Assembly (NCBI RefSeq): GCF_001721645.1
Contig: NZ_CP017141.1
Location: forward strand, 2,356,001 to 2,420,000
Reading direction: 5' to 3'
Length of the DNA stretch: 64,000 bases
Source of the DNA: Pedobacter steynii
GTDB lineage: Bacteria > Bacteroidota > Bacteroidia > Sphingobacteriales > Sphingobacteriaceae
Positions 1-9,471 of this stretch are shown here, one piece after another. Positions within the stretch are counted from its first letter, which is position 1; each line of letters begins with the position of its first letter. The notes under the pieces are model-generated. The model was not told the DNA's origin, did not search any database, and saw nothing but the letters and a program-made list of their open reading frames with translations. Both the position numbers and the translations under genes were made by a program.

Positions 1-1
1 C

Positions 2-589
2 AGAAGACTTACAGAAGCATTTGTTGACCATTGGAAGCGTATGCATGTGGATCCGGTGATCCGGTTTCGTGAACTGGGAAACGCGGATGTGCCTCATATC
101 AACGAAAATTGGATTGCTGCGGCTTTCAAGCCGGAAGGGGCCAGGTCTGAAGAAGAAATCGAAGCTTTAAAAATAAGCGATGTTTACATTTCCGAATTAA
201 AAGAAGCGGATGTGATTGTGCTTGGTTCCCCAATGTACAACTGGTCGATTCCCAGTGCGCTTAAAGCTTATATCGATCAGGTGGTTAGGGTTAATGAAAC
301 CTGGAAGCGTAATCCGGACAATATGCAGAATCCATATATAGGTCTTCTTGAAGATAAGACATTATTTCTATTACTTTCCAGAGGGGCGCAGGGATATGAA
401 AAAGGAGGATATAACGAACATATAAACTTTCAGACCGATTATTTAAAGACGGTGTTTAATATCATAGGGATCAGTAATATTCATGTGATTGCGATTAACG
501 GAGAATCATTTGATGCGGAGAAATTTAAAAAGTCTATAGAGGCAGCTCATCAAAACGTAATAGAGCTGATAGAGACGGAATTGGTCTGA
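2..589 (+). CDS. azoR: FMN-dependent NADH-azoreductase, 5'-truncated
   Basis: Flavodoxin-fold quinone/azo reductase (AzoR family) that uses FMN and NAD(P)H for two-electron reduction of quinones and azo compounds in the cytosol. The reading frame is open from base 2, before the first ATG at 41, and the upstream residues (RRLTEAFVDHW) continue the conserved helix that follows the FMN phosphate-binding loop, so the true start lies before the window. GSPMYNWSIPSALKAYID matches the family's PMYNF-IPS-LK-Y-D signature, and LLSRGAQGYEKGG matches the later FMN-contacting loop. The gene is convergent with the next one and shares a terminator with it. The family call is firm; the exact substrate is unknown. 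Confidence 0.85.
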   Translation, partial: RRLTEAFVDHWKRMHVDPVIRFRELGNADVPHINENWIAAAFKPEGARSEEEIEALKISDVYISELKEADVIVLGSPMYNWSIPSALKAYIDQVVRVNETWKRNPDNMQNPYIGLLEDKTLFLLLSRGAQGYEKGGYNEHINFQTDYLKTVFNIIGISNIHVIAINGESFDAEKFKKSIEAAHQNVIELIETELV

Positions 590-594
590 TCTAT

Positions 595-629
595 AAAATT
601 AAAGCCCTTTTATGAAGGGCTTTAATTTT
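595..629. terminator. Bidirectional rho-independent terminator
   Basis: Perfect 15-bp inverted repeat (595-609 with 615-629) around a 5-nt loop, with a GC core AAGCCCTT. A- and T-rich flanks give a T tract on both strands. It lies between the convergent azoreductase and CMD genes. Confidence 0.85.
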
Positions 630-653
630 ATTAATGGTTTTGTAGTGGTAGTT

Positions 654-1088
654 TTAGACCGGCATCAGTTTGGTTGAGATGCCGATTCTGTTCCATGCAT
701 TAATGGTAATAATTGCTAAGATAACTTGTGCAAGATAGGTCTCGCCGAGTACTTTAACCGCTTGCTCGTAGGTTTCGTCTGCCACATGATTACTGATTAA
801 AGTCACTTCTTCAGTAAGGGCCAGTATGGCTTGCTCTTCTTCAGAAAAAAATGGGGTATCGCGCCAGGCATTCAGGGCATAAATACGTTGTTCTGTTTCG
901 CCAGCTTTACGGGCTTCTTTAGTATGCATATCAATACAGAAAGCACATCCGTTTATTTGTGAGGCCCTGATTTTAATCAACTCTTTATGTGTTCTGGTGA
1001 GCGGGGTGCTTTCAATGAATTTTTCTAATCCTAGAATGGCTTTATATCCTGCTGGCTCTGTTTTTTCAATGTTAATTCGTGTTTTCAT
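654..1088 (-). CDS. Carboxymuconolactone decarboxylase family protein (AhpD-like)
   Basis: A 144-residue alpha-helical protein of the CMD/AhpD superfamily, usually a thiol-dependent peroxidase or disulfide reductase. The redox CxxC is visible as C48-A-F-C51 in INGCAFCIDMHTKEA, followed by the conserved His55. Length is typical for a single-domain AhpD core protein. It is transcribed away from the MscS gene and towards the azoreductase, from which the bidirectional terminator separates it. Pairing with a flavin quinone reductase fits an oxidative or electrophile stress role, but that is inference. A TAATTTTG -7-like element lies on the minus strand at 1122-1129. Confidence 0.85.
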   Translation of the reverse strand: MKTRINIEKTEPAGYKAILGLEKFIESTPLTRTHKELIKIRASQINGCAFCIDMHTKEARKAGETEQRIYALNAWRDTPFFSEEEQAILALTEEVTLISNHVADETYEQAVKVLGETYLAQVILAIITINAWNRIGISTKLMPV

Positions 1089-1239
1089 TTCTTAGATCTT
1101 TATAAGATTTTTTGTTGGTCACAAAATTAACTTAAGGATATGGATGCTAAATATACCAGTTCTGAAATATGGGATAGCCCAGATGGGGAATTAAAAATTA
1201 AATGTTTTTTACGTATTATTGGGTATCAATTCCTAACCT

Positions 1240-3708
1240 ATGCTCTTCAAAAAAATCAGCTGCTTTCTTTTGTTAAGCCTTTTTTGTTTGACGAATTTAT
1301 ATGCTCAAAAGAAAGATACGCTTAGCGGATCATCTATAAAAGACAGCTTAAAATTGAACTTTGTGGCCAGGATGCAGGCCTTTGCAAAACAGGCTTCAAA
1401 GAAAAGTACAGCTGAGTTTGAAGCAGATAAGGCAGCAATTAGTCAGATCAAAACATTTGATGAGATCAGGCGAACGATGCAAAAGGCAAAGATCTACCTC
1501 AAGGGGAATCTGGATACACCCGGCACAAAGCTGGAGCTTAAGGAGATAGAGGACGATTTTGTTGTTGCAGGAGACGGTGTTTTTACCAATAAGGGTTCTG
1601 CACAAACATTCCGTAATTTAACAGCTACCTCAAAAATATTGTCGGAACTGGTCAATATTGCCCATGCACGGAAATTGAAGCTGGATACCCGGCAACAGGA
1701 ATTGAATAACTTTCGTTACCAACTGGATTCGTTACTGAGTGTACCTGCATTATTTAAATTTCCAACAGACTCGACTACGCTGATGAAGTACCTTCAGAAG
1801 ATTCGGGTGGTGGCTTATGAAACAAGTCCGGTGGATTCCTCTCTTAAATTGGCGGGAAATAATATTCAATCCCTGCTCAATCAGGTTAATATGACGGTTT
1901 TTAAATTGCAAAGCAGTTTAGAAGAGATCGAGTCTTACCAGAAAGATATGGCAGGCAATACCTATAAAAGAGAATTTGATAACATCTGGGCACCTCCTGC
2001 TTATTACCGCCCATTTGGAGAGATACTTGAATTTTCAGCAACCAAAGGATTATTGACGCTTAGTTTTTACGCTAAAAATAACTCTGGTAAATTAATAATA
2101 TTGGTTTTATTGATACTCACTTCTTTTGTTTACCTGCGGTCGCTTAGAAATATTTATATAGAGGCTGACTTGCTGAAATCTGATTTTGAGGGCCAACTGG
2201 TATTGCGGTACCCCTTGTTGTCTGCTACATTGCTTGTGCTTAGCTTGTTTCAGTTCTTTTTTCTATCACCGCCCTTTATTTTGAATGTGATCTTCTGGTT
2301 AGTGTCTTGTGCTTGCCTGACCATCATCTTCAATAAATATGTGAACCGATACTGGATGCGGGTATGGTTGATCATGGTTTTGTTTTTTGCAGTTACTGCG
2401 GTAGCTAATCTGGTTTTGCAAGCCTCTAGAATTGAACGCTGGTTTATGCTGATCGTTTCTATGATTGGGTTTATGGTAGGATTGATGACCTTAATAAAAG
2501 GCCGCCGGGAAAAACTACGGGAAAAATGGATCATCTGGTCCATCGCTTTTATGGTTGTACTGGAATTTGCTGCCATCATAGCAAACCTGTTTGGCCGGTA
2601 TAATCTGGCGAAGACGTTGTTTATCAGTGGTTTTTTGAATGTGGTTATTGCGATTCTTTTTCTTTGGACAGTACGTTTAATTAATGAGGGGCTGTTCCTG
2701 GCTTTTAATGTCTATTCCGGACAAGATAGAAAGCTCTTTTATCTCAACTTTGAGCGGGTAGGTAAAAAAGCCCCGCCGCTATTTTATGTCTTGCTTGTTG
2801 TGGGATGGGCGGTGTTATTTGGCCGTAATTTTCCTGCATTTGAGTACCTGTCTGAACCACTTCAGAACTTTTTTAGTCAGGAGCGCACATTGGGTGGTTA
2901 TACTTTTAGTATTTATAATTTGGTGCTGTTTCTTGCGATTATGCTCATTTCGGTGATTGTATCTAAGGTTGTTTCCTTTTTTGCTTCCGATGGTCATCTT
3001 GCTTCCGGAAAGGAGAATAAACAGGAACGGCAGGGAATAGGGAGCTGGTTATTGCTGGTTCGTATTTCCATTCTCTGCATTGGCTTGTTTCTGGCCATTG
3101 CGGCGGCAGGAATCCCGGTAGACCGGATTACCATTGTTTTAGGGGCATTGGGGGTAGGTATTGGCTTTGGCTTGCAAACTTTGGTGAACAACCTGGTGAG
3201 TGGGCTGATTATTGCATTTGAAAAGCCGGTGAATGTAGGAGATATCGTAGATGTTGATGGTCAGGGGGGAAAGATGAAATCTATTGGATTTAGAAGCAGC
3301 GTGATCTCTAACTGGGATGGTGCGGATGTGGTGATGCCGAATGGCGATTTGCTGAATGCTCATCTGATCAATTGGTCGCTTGGAGGAAATCGTAAACGGG
3401 TATCTATCCTGATCGGTATTTCCTATGATTCAGATCTTGAAAAGTCCCGGCAGTTATTGACTGGTATTTTAGGCAATGAACCTCGAATTAGTAAGAACCC
3501 TGCCCCGGTTGTCCAGTTTGAGCAGTTAGGGAGTAGTTCGATTGAGCTAAAGGTCTATTTCTGGACCAAACATATCGGAGAGGCTAACGTGACCAAAAGT
3601 GATCTCATTGTGGCTATAGTAGATGCCTTTAAGGAGAACGGAATTGCCATACCATTTCCTCAGCAGGATGTTTATCTTCATCATCCGGATAAAAAAGAAT
3701 CGCATTAA
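1240..3708 (+). CDS. Large MscS-family mechanosensitive channel with periplasmic N-terminus
   Basis: An 822-residue inner-membrane channel that releases solutes under hypo-osmotic shock. The first 22 residues form a signal peptide ending in LYAQ. A periplasmic, partly helical region runs to about residue 280, then about ten membrane segments, then the MscS core. The pore helix and beta domain are clear near residues 630-690: GALGVGIGFGLQTLVNN, FEKPVNVGDIVDV and DVVMPNGDLL. The layout resembles MscK/YbdG-type large channels rather than the short MscS. The start is chosen because it gives the signal peptide. The gene stands alone, divergent from the CMD gene. Confidence 0.88.
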   Translation: MLFKKISCFLLLSLFCLTNLYAQKKDTLSGSSIKDSLKLNFVARMQAFAKQASKKSTAEFEADKAAISQIKTFDEIRRTMQKAKIYLKGNLDTPGTKLELKEIEDDFVVAGDGVFTNKGSAQTFRNLTATSKILSELVNIAHARKLKLDTRQQELNNFRYQLDSLLSVPALFKFPTDSTTLMKYLQKIRVVAYETSPVDSSLKLAGNNIQSLLNQVNMTVFKLQSSLEEIESYQKDMAGNTYKREFDNIWAPPAYYRPFGEILEFSATKGLLTLSFYAKNNSGKLIILVLLILTSFVYLRSLRNIYIEADLLKSDFEGQLVLRYPLLSATLLVLSLFQFFFLSPPFILNVIFWLVSCACLTIIFNKYVNRYWMRVWLIMVLFFAVTAVANLVLQASRIERWFMLIVSMIGFMVGLMTLIKGRREKLREKWIIWSIAFMVVLEFAAIIANLFGRYNLAKTLFISGFLNVVIAILFLWTVRLINEGLFLAFNVYSGQDRKLFYLNFERVGKKAPPLFYVLLVVGWAVLFGRNFPAFEYLSEPLQNFFSQERTLGGYTFSIYNLVLFLAIMLISVIVSKVVSFFASDGHLASGKENKQERQGIGSWLLLVRISILCIGLFLAIAAAGIPVDRITIVLGALGVGIGFGLQTLVNNLVSGLIIAFEKPVNVGDIVDVDGQGGKMKSIGFRSSVISNWDGADVVMPNGDLLNAHLINWSLGGNRKRVSILIGISYDSDLEKSRQLLTGILGNEPRISKNPAPVVQFEQLGSSSIELKVYFWTKHIGEANVTKSDLIVAIVDAFKENGIAIPFPQQDVYLHHPDKKESH

Positions 3709-3831
3709 TTGTGTCGAATTTTTAATATAAAAGAAATTTTATGCAGAGATTTACAGGTGGAATATGAAGTAAATACGAGAATATAATCGTTAAGAAATAA
3801 ATCCTATTTATAAAAGACGCAGGCAAAAGGA

Positions 3832-6800
3832 ATGAAAAAACACCTTAAATATATTGACGGTACTTCAGATAAATTCTGGCAGATTGAAGTGACGGATGCT
3901 ACCTATACGGTTACTTATGGAAGAAACGGCACCAGCGGGACTTCGCAGTCCAAATCATTTGAAAGCAATGAAGCATGTTTAAAAGTAGCAGAGAAATTAC
4001 TTAATGAAAAAGTTAAGAAAGGGTATTCGGAGGATGGAGAGGTAGTAATCAGTAACCCCGTATCCAGATCTGCCAAAAGTTCCGGTACGGATATACAGGT
4101 TGTTTTTGATGCTTACGATGCCATTATTAAATCTAAAAACCTAAGGGCGCTGTTGCCCTTTTTAAAGGAATATGCCAAAGGAAATGTCGAAGTTCTAAAA
4201 AAGCACATCAGGAAAAGCAAGCGTTATTGGATGGACTTTGTTGACCTTAGCAAAGAACCTCAATTTAAAAAACACAATTCCCAATGGGGTACAAGAGGAG
4301 ATCAGCTGCAAAATGATATCATTAGCCTAAGTGCTATCGCGTTGTTTAACAAGACGGATATCACCCCATGGGATGATGCTTTTGAATTATTGAAAAGAGC
4401 TGATGAGCCGGTGATTCTGGAAGTGTTACACTGGTCGAAACCGGAATGGCTGGAGGGATTTTTATTGGATAAGGCAAAAAGAGACAATTGGAGAAGGTTT
4501 GATTACCTGTCTTTACGTGCTTTGGAAAAGGAATCATTGATCCAACATCAGCCGGAGTTATATGCTTTAAGTCTGGCTTCTTTTAATGAGTGGACAGGGA
4601 AAATCAAAAGCAGAAAGTTTATTGACTATATTGTTAATGATCAGGTGGCTTATGAACGTGATGTACCTGAATTATTTAATTATGAAACTGAACTTCAAAA
4701 CGGACATTTCAGAGATCATGATAAAGAACCATATGATGCCCATAATATCTGGGAGATCATTTTTGATACATTGCTGGACGAAGGTAAACTAAAGCGGAAA
4801 ACCTTTATTGAAGAGGCGATCTTAATCCAGTCTAAGGACTGGAATAACAACCTCAAATCTTTTTTTCGCAAAAGGCTGGCTGAGCTGAATCCGCTTGCGG
4901 ATGAGTTGTTACCGCTACAGGAAAGCATCTTTGCCTGTCTGCATTATCCTTATGCACCGGTTGTTAATTTTGCAATGGAACTGATTAAGAAGATCTATGA
5001 AGAAAAGAAGTTTAGCATAAATTCCTTCCTGGATTGGATGGAGCCGGTGATGATGGCGACGGATAATAAAACTGCAATTAAAACTGCATTCCCTGTTTTA
5101 GAGAAACTGAATAGACAACATCCTAAGTTCAATGAAAGAATTACCGCTTTGCTGGCAGATGTTTATGTAGTTCCGGATTTAAATATACAGGAGAGGGCGA
5201 CTAAGCTACTTCTGAAAATCGCCTCCGGAAAAGATCAGCACCTGAGTGAAAAGTTATCTTCATACGTTAGCCTGATGCAGGGAAACGTGAGAGCGAGCCT
5301 AAGTTCTTTGCTAACTGAAGATACTTTGCTAATTGATCAGGAAGAAACGGAAACTTATCATTACGAGCCAAAAAAAGAGAAGGTGTTATTGCAGGAGATT
5401 GGGCTTCCCAAGGACTGGAATGATATTGTGTTTTTATTCGGGAAGTTTATTGCTTCTGATGAGGTGATAGATGGGGAAGTACTGCTAAACACTTATATTA
5501 CCCAAAAACAGCTCTTTCCCGAAGATTATACAGCGCAGCTTCAGCCTTATGGTAAGCAGTTAGAAAAGAAATACTTTGAAAGCGTATATAAATCCTATAT
5601 CAGTGTTTTCCTGCAGCAAAAGATTCATAATTATGATATTGAATTTAAGGTACAGGATGTCCCGTATCAAAAAGTAAAAACGTTATTGCTGGTCAAACCT
5701 TTGCTTAATGCGGTGCAGAAAAGAATGAACAGCAAAACGTTGCTGCCCATGTTGTCATTTCCTTCACATCTGCCGTATTGGGTAGCCCCTAAAGTGTTGA
5801 TGGAAAGACTGGTCGCTTATCAGAAAGCAGGAGAAGAAATTGATAAACTGGATCTGAGCATCGCCATCAGCAGAATGCCAAGAGAAAATGTTGAAGAGGC
5901 AATTCCTTTGCTGGAAGAGTTGAATGGAGAACTGAAAGAACTGATGGCATTTTGTCTGGGAAAAACCAAAGAGATTACATTTAAAACGGGCTCTGTCCTG
6001 AATAAACTCCTGTCCAAAATAAATGTGGTGGCTGAAGACCATTTTAAAGCCGTATGGGCAGTTGCAGCAAGGACGTATTATCCTGAAGATACTTTTCCTG
6101 AGTTTGAAGAAACGTATCTTAAAGAGATTCCAATGGTGGTTTCGCCATTTAATCCCATTATTACATTCGAAGAGCGCTGGAATGAATTTGTGAATTACCA
6201 GACAAAGCAAAAAGAACGTACCCCTTCCTGGTATGAGTTGAATTTCCTTGTTCCGGGATATAAAAATATGCCTGATTATTTCTTATATGGTTTAGACTTG
6301 TTTGGTCGTAAAAATAGCTGGGATTACATGATGGGCCAGGAAGGTAATGTGTATTTCTGGGATAGCCTGATGCCGCAGAATTCGGATGCACTTGCTTATT
6401 TCCTTTTGCGCTCGTCCTGTCTCACTTCTGATGGTGGGGGAGATGGATTGAAAGGATTTTTAGATGTGGTTAACCGAAAGGGATTTTTGTTTTCCAAGGT
6501 CAGTACGCTGGTATTTGCCTGTACTTTCTTTCAGAATAAAAAGGAGACCCGCCTGATGGCAGGGGAAATTCTGATTAACCTGGTAGAGAGACATGCCATA
6601 GATCTTGTCCTTTTCTCGGAAAAGCTGGCTTTCCTGGCTACGAATAAATATGGACCTTTTTTAAGACTGATTGAAAGTATGAGCATGCTGAAAGATGTTT
6701 CTCCTCTACACAATTCGGCATTTTTACAGTTGCTGGAAGGGATATTTAAAGATCTGGATATTCAGGATAAGATACCGGTTAACTTCAAAAAAATGGTGGA

Positions 6801-6921
6801 ACATTATATTGATGTACTTTATAAAACCAATCAGCAACCTTCTGCAAATGCGGTGGCTTTGTTTGAGAAATTAAAAGATAATGCTTCGTTGAAAGCTTTG
6901 ATAAAGCAAATTTTAAAATAG
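3832..6921 (+). CDS. WGR-domain protein (MolR-like), large helical body
   Basis: A 1029-residue cytoplasmic protein. Residues 1-70 form a WGR domain, with YTVTYGRNGTSGTSQSK in place of the canonical WGR-GT-GQ motif, so the signature Trp is Tyr here. WGR domains occur in PARPs and in E. coli MolR and are linked to nucleic-acid binding. The rest is long, helical and repeat-like (HEAT-like by eye) with no catalytic motif I recognise. It resembles the large WGR proteins found next to SWIM, MoxR-ATPase and VWA genes (E. coli molR-yehL-yehP-yehQ type). The SWIM gene follows 6 bp downstream, so the two are almost certainly co-transcribed. Biochemical function is unknown. Confidence 0.75.
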   Translation: MKKHLKYIDGTSDKFWQIEVTDATYTVTYGRNGTSGTSQSKSFESNEACLKVAEKLLNEKVKKGYSEDGEVVISNPVSRSAKSSGTDIQVVFDAYDAIIKSKNLRALLPFLKEYAKGNVEVLKKHIRKSKRYWMDFVDLSKEPQFKKHNSQWGTRGDQLQNDIISLSAIALFNKTDITPWDDAFELLKRADEPVILEVLHWSKPEWLEGFLLDKAKRDNWRRFDYLSLRALEKESLIQHQPELYALSLASFNEWTGKIKSRKFIDYIVNDQVAYERDVPELFNYETELQNGHFRDHDKEPYDAHNIWEIIFDTLLDEGKLKRKTFIEEAILIQSKDWNNNLKSFFRKRLAELNPLADELLPLQESIFACLHYPYAPVVNFAMELIKKIYEEKKFSINSFLDWMEPVMMATDNKTAIKTAFPVLEKLNRQHPKFNERITALLADVYVVPDLNIQERATKLLLKIASGKDQHLSEKLSSYVSLMQGNVRASLSSLLTEDTLLIDQEETETYHYEPKKEKVLLQEIGLPKDWNDIVFLFGKFIASDEVIDGEVLLNTYITQKQLFPEDYTAQLQPYGKQLEKKYFESVYKSYISVFLQQKIHNYDIEFKVQDVPYQKVKTLLLVKPLLNAVQKRMNSKTLLPMLSFPSHLPYWVAPKVLMERLVAYQKAGEEIDKLDLSIAISRMPRENVEEAIPLLEELNGELKELMAFCLGKTKEITFKTGSVLNKLLSKINVVAEDHFKAVWAVAARTYYPEDTFPEFEETYLKEIPMVVSPFNPIITFEERWNEFVNYQTKQKERTPSWYELNFLVPGYKNMPDYFLYGLDLFGRKNSWDYMMGQEGNVYFWDSLMPQNSDALAYFLLRSSCLTSDGGGDGLKGFLDVVNRKGFLFSKVSTLVFACTFFQNKKETRLMAGEILINLVERHAIDLVLFSEKLAFLATNKYGPFLRLIESMSMLKDVSPLHNSAFLQLLEGIFKDLDIQDKIPVNFKKMVEHYIDVLYKTNQQPSANAVALFEKLKDNASLKALIKQILK

Positions 6922-6927
6922 AAGAGC

Positions 6928-8253
6928 ATGACAGATTTACAATATCATTATAGTGGTGTTTCGACGTATACTAAGGTTAAAGGGGTAAACAGCCTTGTCC
7001 TGGCACACCAGACAGAAATCGAAGCCGTAAATAATATTCCTTGTTTTTTCTGGGGCACGCTGACAGATCCCTATGTGACGGCAAAATGCTGGAGTACAAT
7101 TGCTAAAGTGGTCCGTTCCAGCTTTGGACCGGTACCTCCGAGTTTGCGTGACCCTATTGTTTCGGCTGGAACAGAACGAATCCGGTTTGAAGGTTTTTCG
7201 TCTTGCAATGGGGTGTATGTCAGACTGGATATGAAACCCGAATCCATAGACGGTGAATTTATTGCGAGTGGAACGACCAATGTAGATTTTAATGATCCTA
7301 TGCTGAATGCCCTGAATAGCATTCAGAAAAATGAAAAGGTAACCCTGGCGGTAGGGCAACAGGATGTACAGGTCATTACGGCTAAAACTAAGGTGACAGA
7401 AAAGAAGGTGACGCTGCCAATGCGCTGGATAAAAGGATTGACGAGCGTACAATTGTATCTGGCAGACATGGATCTGAAGTTTGAACTGAATAAGATTCAG
7501 ACCATTCAGCTTTTTCAAACCTTACCAAAAGGAAGTGTAAAAGGAGATTTCTTTATCACTAAAAGGGCAGGTAAGTTTATGTTTTCTACACTGATGACTG
7601 CAGATGGATTACGAATCGGAGGAATACACCGGCTGCGTTTGCTGGAAGGAGTGCTTGCGATAGCAGAGAAGGTATTTATTTATGAGTCAGCGGATAAACA
7701 AACCTGTGCAATGGTCTGCGAATTTGGTAAAATGCAATTGCTGATGGCCTTTTCCCCGGATGCTTACCGTGGATTTTCAGGCGAGGGAAAAGCCCTGGAG
7801 CATATGACCGAAAATGTACCGGTGGAGTGGGTGTATGGACTGAATAGTTTGTTGAAATCCAATGAGACTTTTGATCCTACTTTATTGTCCATAGCGCATG
7901 ATATAGATTTTGGAACCATGGATCAGCTGACCGCAGGCTTGTCTTCTATCGGGTTATTGGGTTACGATCTGATGGGACGTAATCATTTTTACAGACAGTT
8001 GCCATTTAAAACGGAGCGGATTCTGAGTTTAAATCCAAGATTAAAGAATGCAAAAAAGCTGATTGACAATGAAGAGGTTCAGATTGTAAGGAAAGAACCG
8101 GGGTATATTGAGGCGACTGTAAAAGGAAGTGGCGTGCAGCATAAAGTAGTGATGGATCAACAGGGGGATCGTTGTACCTGTGAGTGGTTTACTGCCTATC
8201 AGGGAAAACGAGGAATTTGCAAGCATATCCTCGCTGTAAAAATAGTCGTTTGA
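6928..8253 (+). CDS. SWIM zinc-finger protein
   Basis: A 441-residue protein whose C-terminus carries a SWIM zinc finger: CTCEWFTAYQGKRGICKH fits CxCx(n)CxH with 12 residues between the second and third Cys. The N-terminal 400 residues have no motif I can name. SWIM domains bind DNA or proteins, and this family (YehQ-like) is typically encoded beside WGR proteins and MoxR/VWA pairs. Here it follows the WGR gene by 6 bp, and no MoxR ATPase or VWA gene is present in the window. The SWIM call is firm; the role is unknown. Confidence 0.75.
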   Translation: MTDLQYHYSGVSTYTKVKGVNSLVLAHQTEIEAVNNIPCFFWGTLTDPYVTAKCWSTIAKVVRSSFGPVPPSLRDPIVSAGTERIRFEGFSSCNGVYVRLDMKPESIDGEFIASGTTNVDFNDPMLNALNSIQKNEKVTLAVGQQDVQVITAKTKVTEKKVTLPMRWIKGLTSVQLYLADMDLKFELNKIQTIQLFQTLPKGSVKGDFFITKRAGKFMFSTLMTADGLRIGGIHRLRLLEGVLAIAEKVFIYESADKQTCAMVCEFGKMQLLMAFSPDAYRGFSGEGKALEHMTENVPVEWVYGLNSLLKSNETFDPTLLSIAHDIDFGTMDQLTAGLSSIGLLGYDLMGRNHFYRQLPFKTERILSLNPRLKNAKKLIDNEEVQIVRKEPGYIEATVKGSGVQHKVVMDQQGDRCTCEWFTAYQGKRGICKHILAVKIVV

Positions 8254-8301
8254 GGGATATTAACGAAAAAACATTTAAGGGCAATAGAGGAATAGAATTG
8301 T

Positions 8302-8319
8302 AAGGGTTAAAGAACCCTT
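8302..8319. terminator. Weak hairpin between convergent genes
   Basis: A 7-bp stem AAGGGTT/AACCCTT with loop AAAG lies between the convergent SWIM and metallo-hydrolase genes. There is no proper T tract, so termination is plausible but weak. Confidence 0.35.
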
Positions 8320-8325
8320 GACAAC

Positions 8326-9291
8326 TTAGTCTGGTAAAACAAATACCTCAGGAACCAATTCGTAGGCATCGCCTTTTTTGCGGACATGTCCGAGGCCAGG
8401 CCATGGCAGGTGATAGGCAAAAATTCTTTGCTTCTTTACAGCGATTTGTTCTAATACGGCTCTCCTGGTTTTTATGGCAAGATCAAAATCGGTATCTCCA
8501 AAGAATCCCCATTCCGGATGTGGGATGACCAATACATCAGAGTGTACGAGGTCTGCTACGTCTATCAATTCCTCTTCACCAGAAAAAACGGTGCATACGG
8601 TATGCCCTGGGGTATGTCCGGGAGCGATCTGTAGCCGGATGCAATCAAACAAAACGTCCTTGTCGTTGAATAAATGAAGTCTGTCTTTTATAACAGAAAT
8701 AGTTTTGTGGGCGGCAGAGACTACGGACGATATCATCTGATCACTCAATTTACTCTTTGAAAAGTCAGGGTGGGAAGCAGCCCAAAATTCATTTTCAATT
8801 TTTGACAGGTAGACCTGTGCATTGCTGAAAGTTAATCCTCCATCTTTATTGATTAATCCGCCAATATGGTCCGGGTGAGCATGACTGATCACAATGTCGG
8901 TTACCTGAGAAGGACTGATCCCCGCATCTGCAAGCGACTGAGGTAGCCATCCGGATACATTGCCTTCAGAAATTCCTGTTCCGGTATCGATAAGGATGAT
9001 CTTGTCTTTTTTTCTGATGACCAATACATTGATACTTAAATCTACTTCTTTGACAGATCTGAAATTGTTTTTCAGTTCTGTTGCGACTGTTGCTGAATCA
9101 ATCATCGGTGCAAAGAAAGGTTGTACAGGGCTCAGTGGTATATGTCCGTCGGTAACAATTGTTAACTCCAGTTCGCCAAGAGAAAAACGATGAAAGCTTT
9201 TTTTAGCCGGATCAGAAAAGAAGTTTTTAAAAGGGATTACTGCCGTGATCCCTAACAGGCTGCTATGTTTTAGAAAGGTTCTTCGCTTCAT
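8326..9291 (-). CDS. Tat-exported metallo-beta-lactamase-fold hydrolase
   Basis: A 321-residue MBL-fold hydrolase. The N-terminus MKRRTFLKHSSLLGI is a twin-arginine signal, so the enzyme should be folded and metallated before export. The zinc site is visible as H137-A-H-P-D-H142 in ISHAHPDHIGG, and further family positions appear in APGHTPGHT and AYHLPWPGLGH. The overall pattern resembles the quorum-quenching lactonase/AttM-like and other periplasmic MBL groups. The substrate cannot be told from sequence. It is convergent with the SWIM gene and divergent from the next gene. Confidence 0.82.
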   Translation of the reverse strand: MKRRTFLKHSSLLGITAVIPFKNFFSDPAKKSFHRFSLGELELTIVTDGHIPLSPVQPFFAPMIDSATVATELKNNFRSVKEVDLSINVLVIRKKDKIILIDTGTGISEGNVSGWLPQSLADAGISPSQVTDIVISHAHPDHIGGLINKDGGLTFSNAQVYLSKIENEFWAASHPDFSKSKLSDQMISSVVSAAHKTISVIKDRLHLFNDKDVLFDCIRLQIAPGHTPGHTVCTVFSGEEELIDVADLVHSDVLVIPHPEWGFFGDTDFDLAIKTRRAVLEQIAVKKQRIFAYHLPWPGLGHVRKKGDAYELVPEVFVLPD

Positions 9292-9471
9292 CTTTTTTTT
9301 ATAAAACTAGACAATAGAAAAAATCAGAACAAGTACTTACAAGAAAGTAACCTAGGCACTAAAACCATACTGATGTTGATTGTCAGTGTTTTATTTTTAA
9401 GGAGGGGTATAGTTATCTGTTTTCGATATATTGCAGGGATTAAGATTTCTATTGATTTGAAATAACTGCGT

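Noticed and set aside
1140..1325. Short plus-strand frame before the MscS gene
   Set aside because: It overlaps the MscS signal peptide in another frame and has no protein-like features or ribosome-binding site.
5764..6210. 148-codon minus-strand frame inside the WGR gene
   Set aside because: Antisense shadow with no domain signature.
6937..7518. 193-codon minus-strand frame inside the SWIM gene
   Set aside because: It is antisense to a convincing coding gene, with Cys/His/Ile-rich composition typical of shadow frames.
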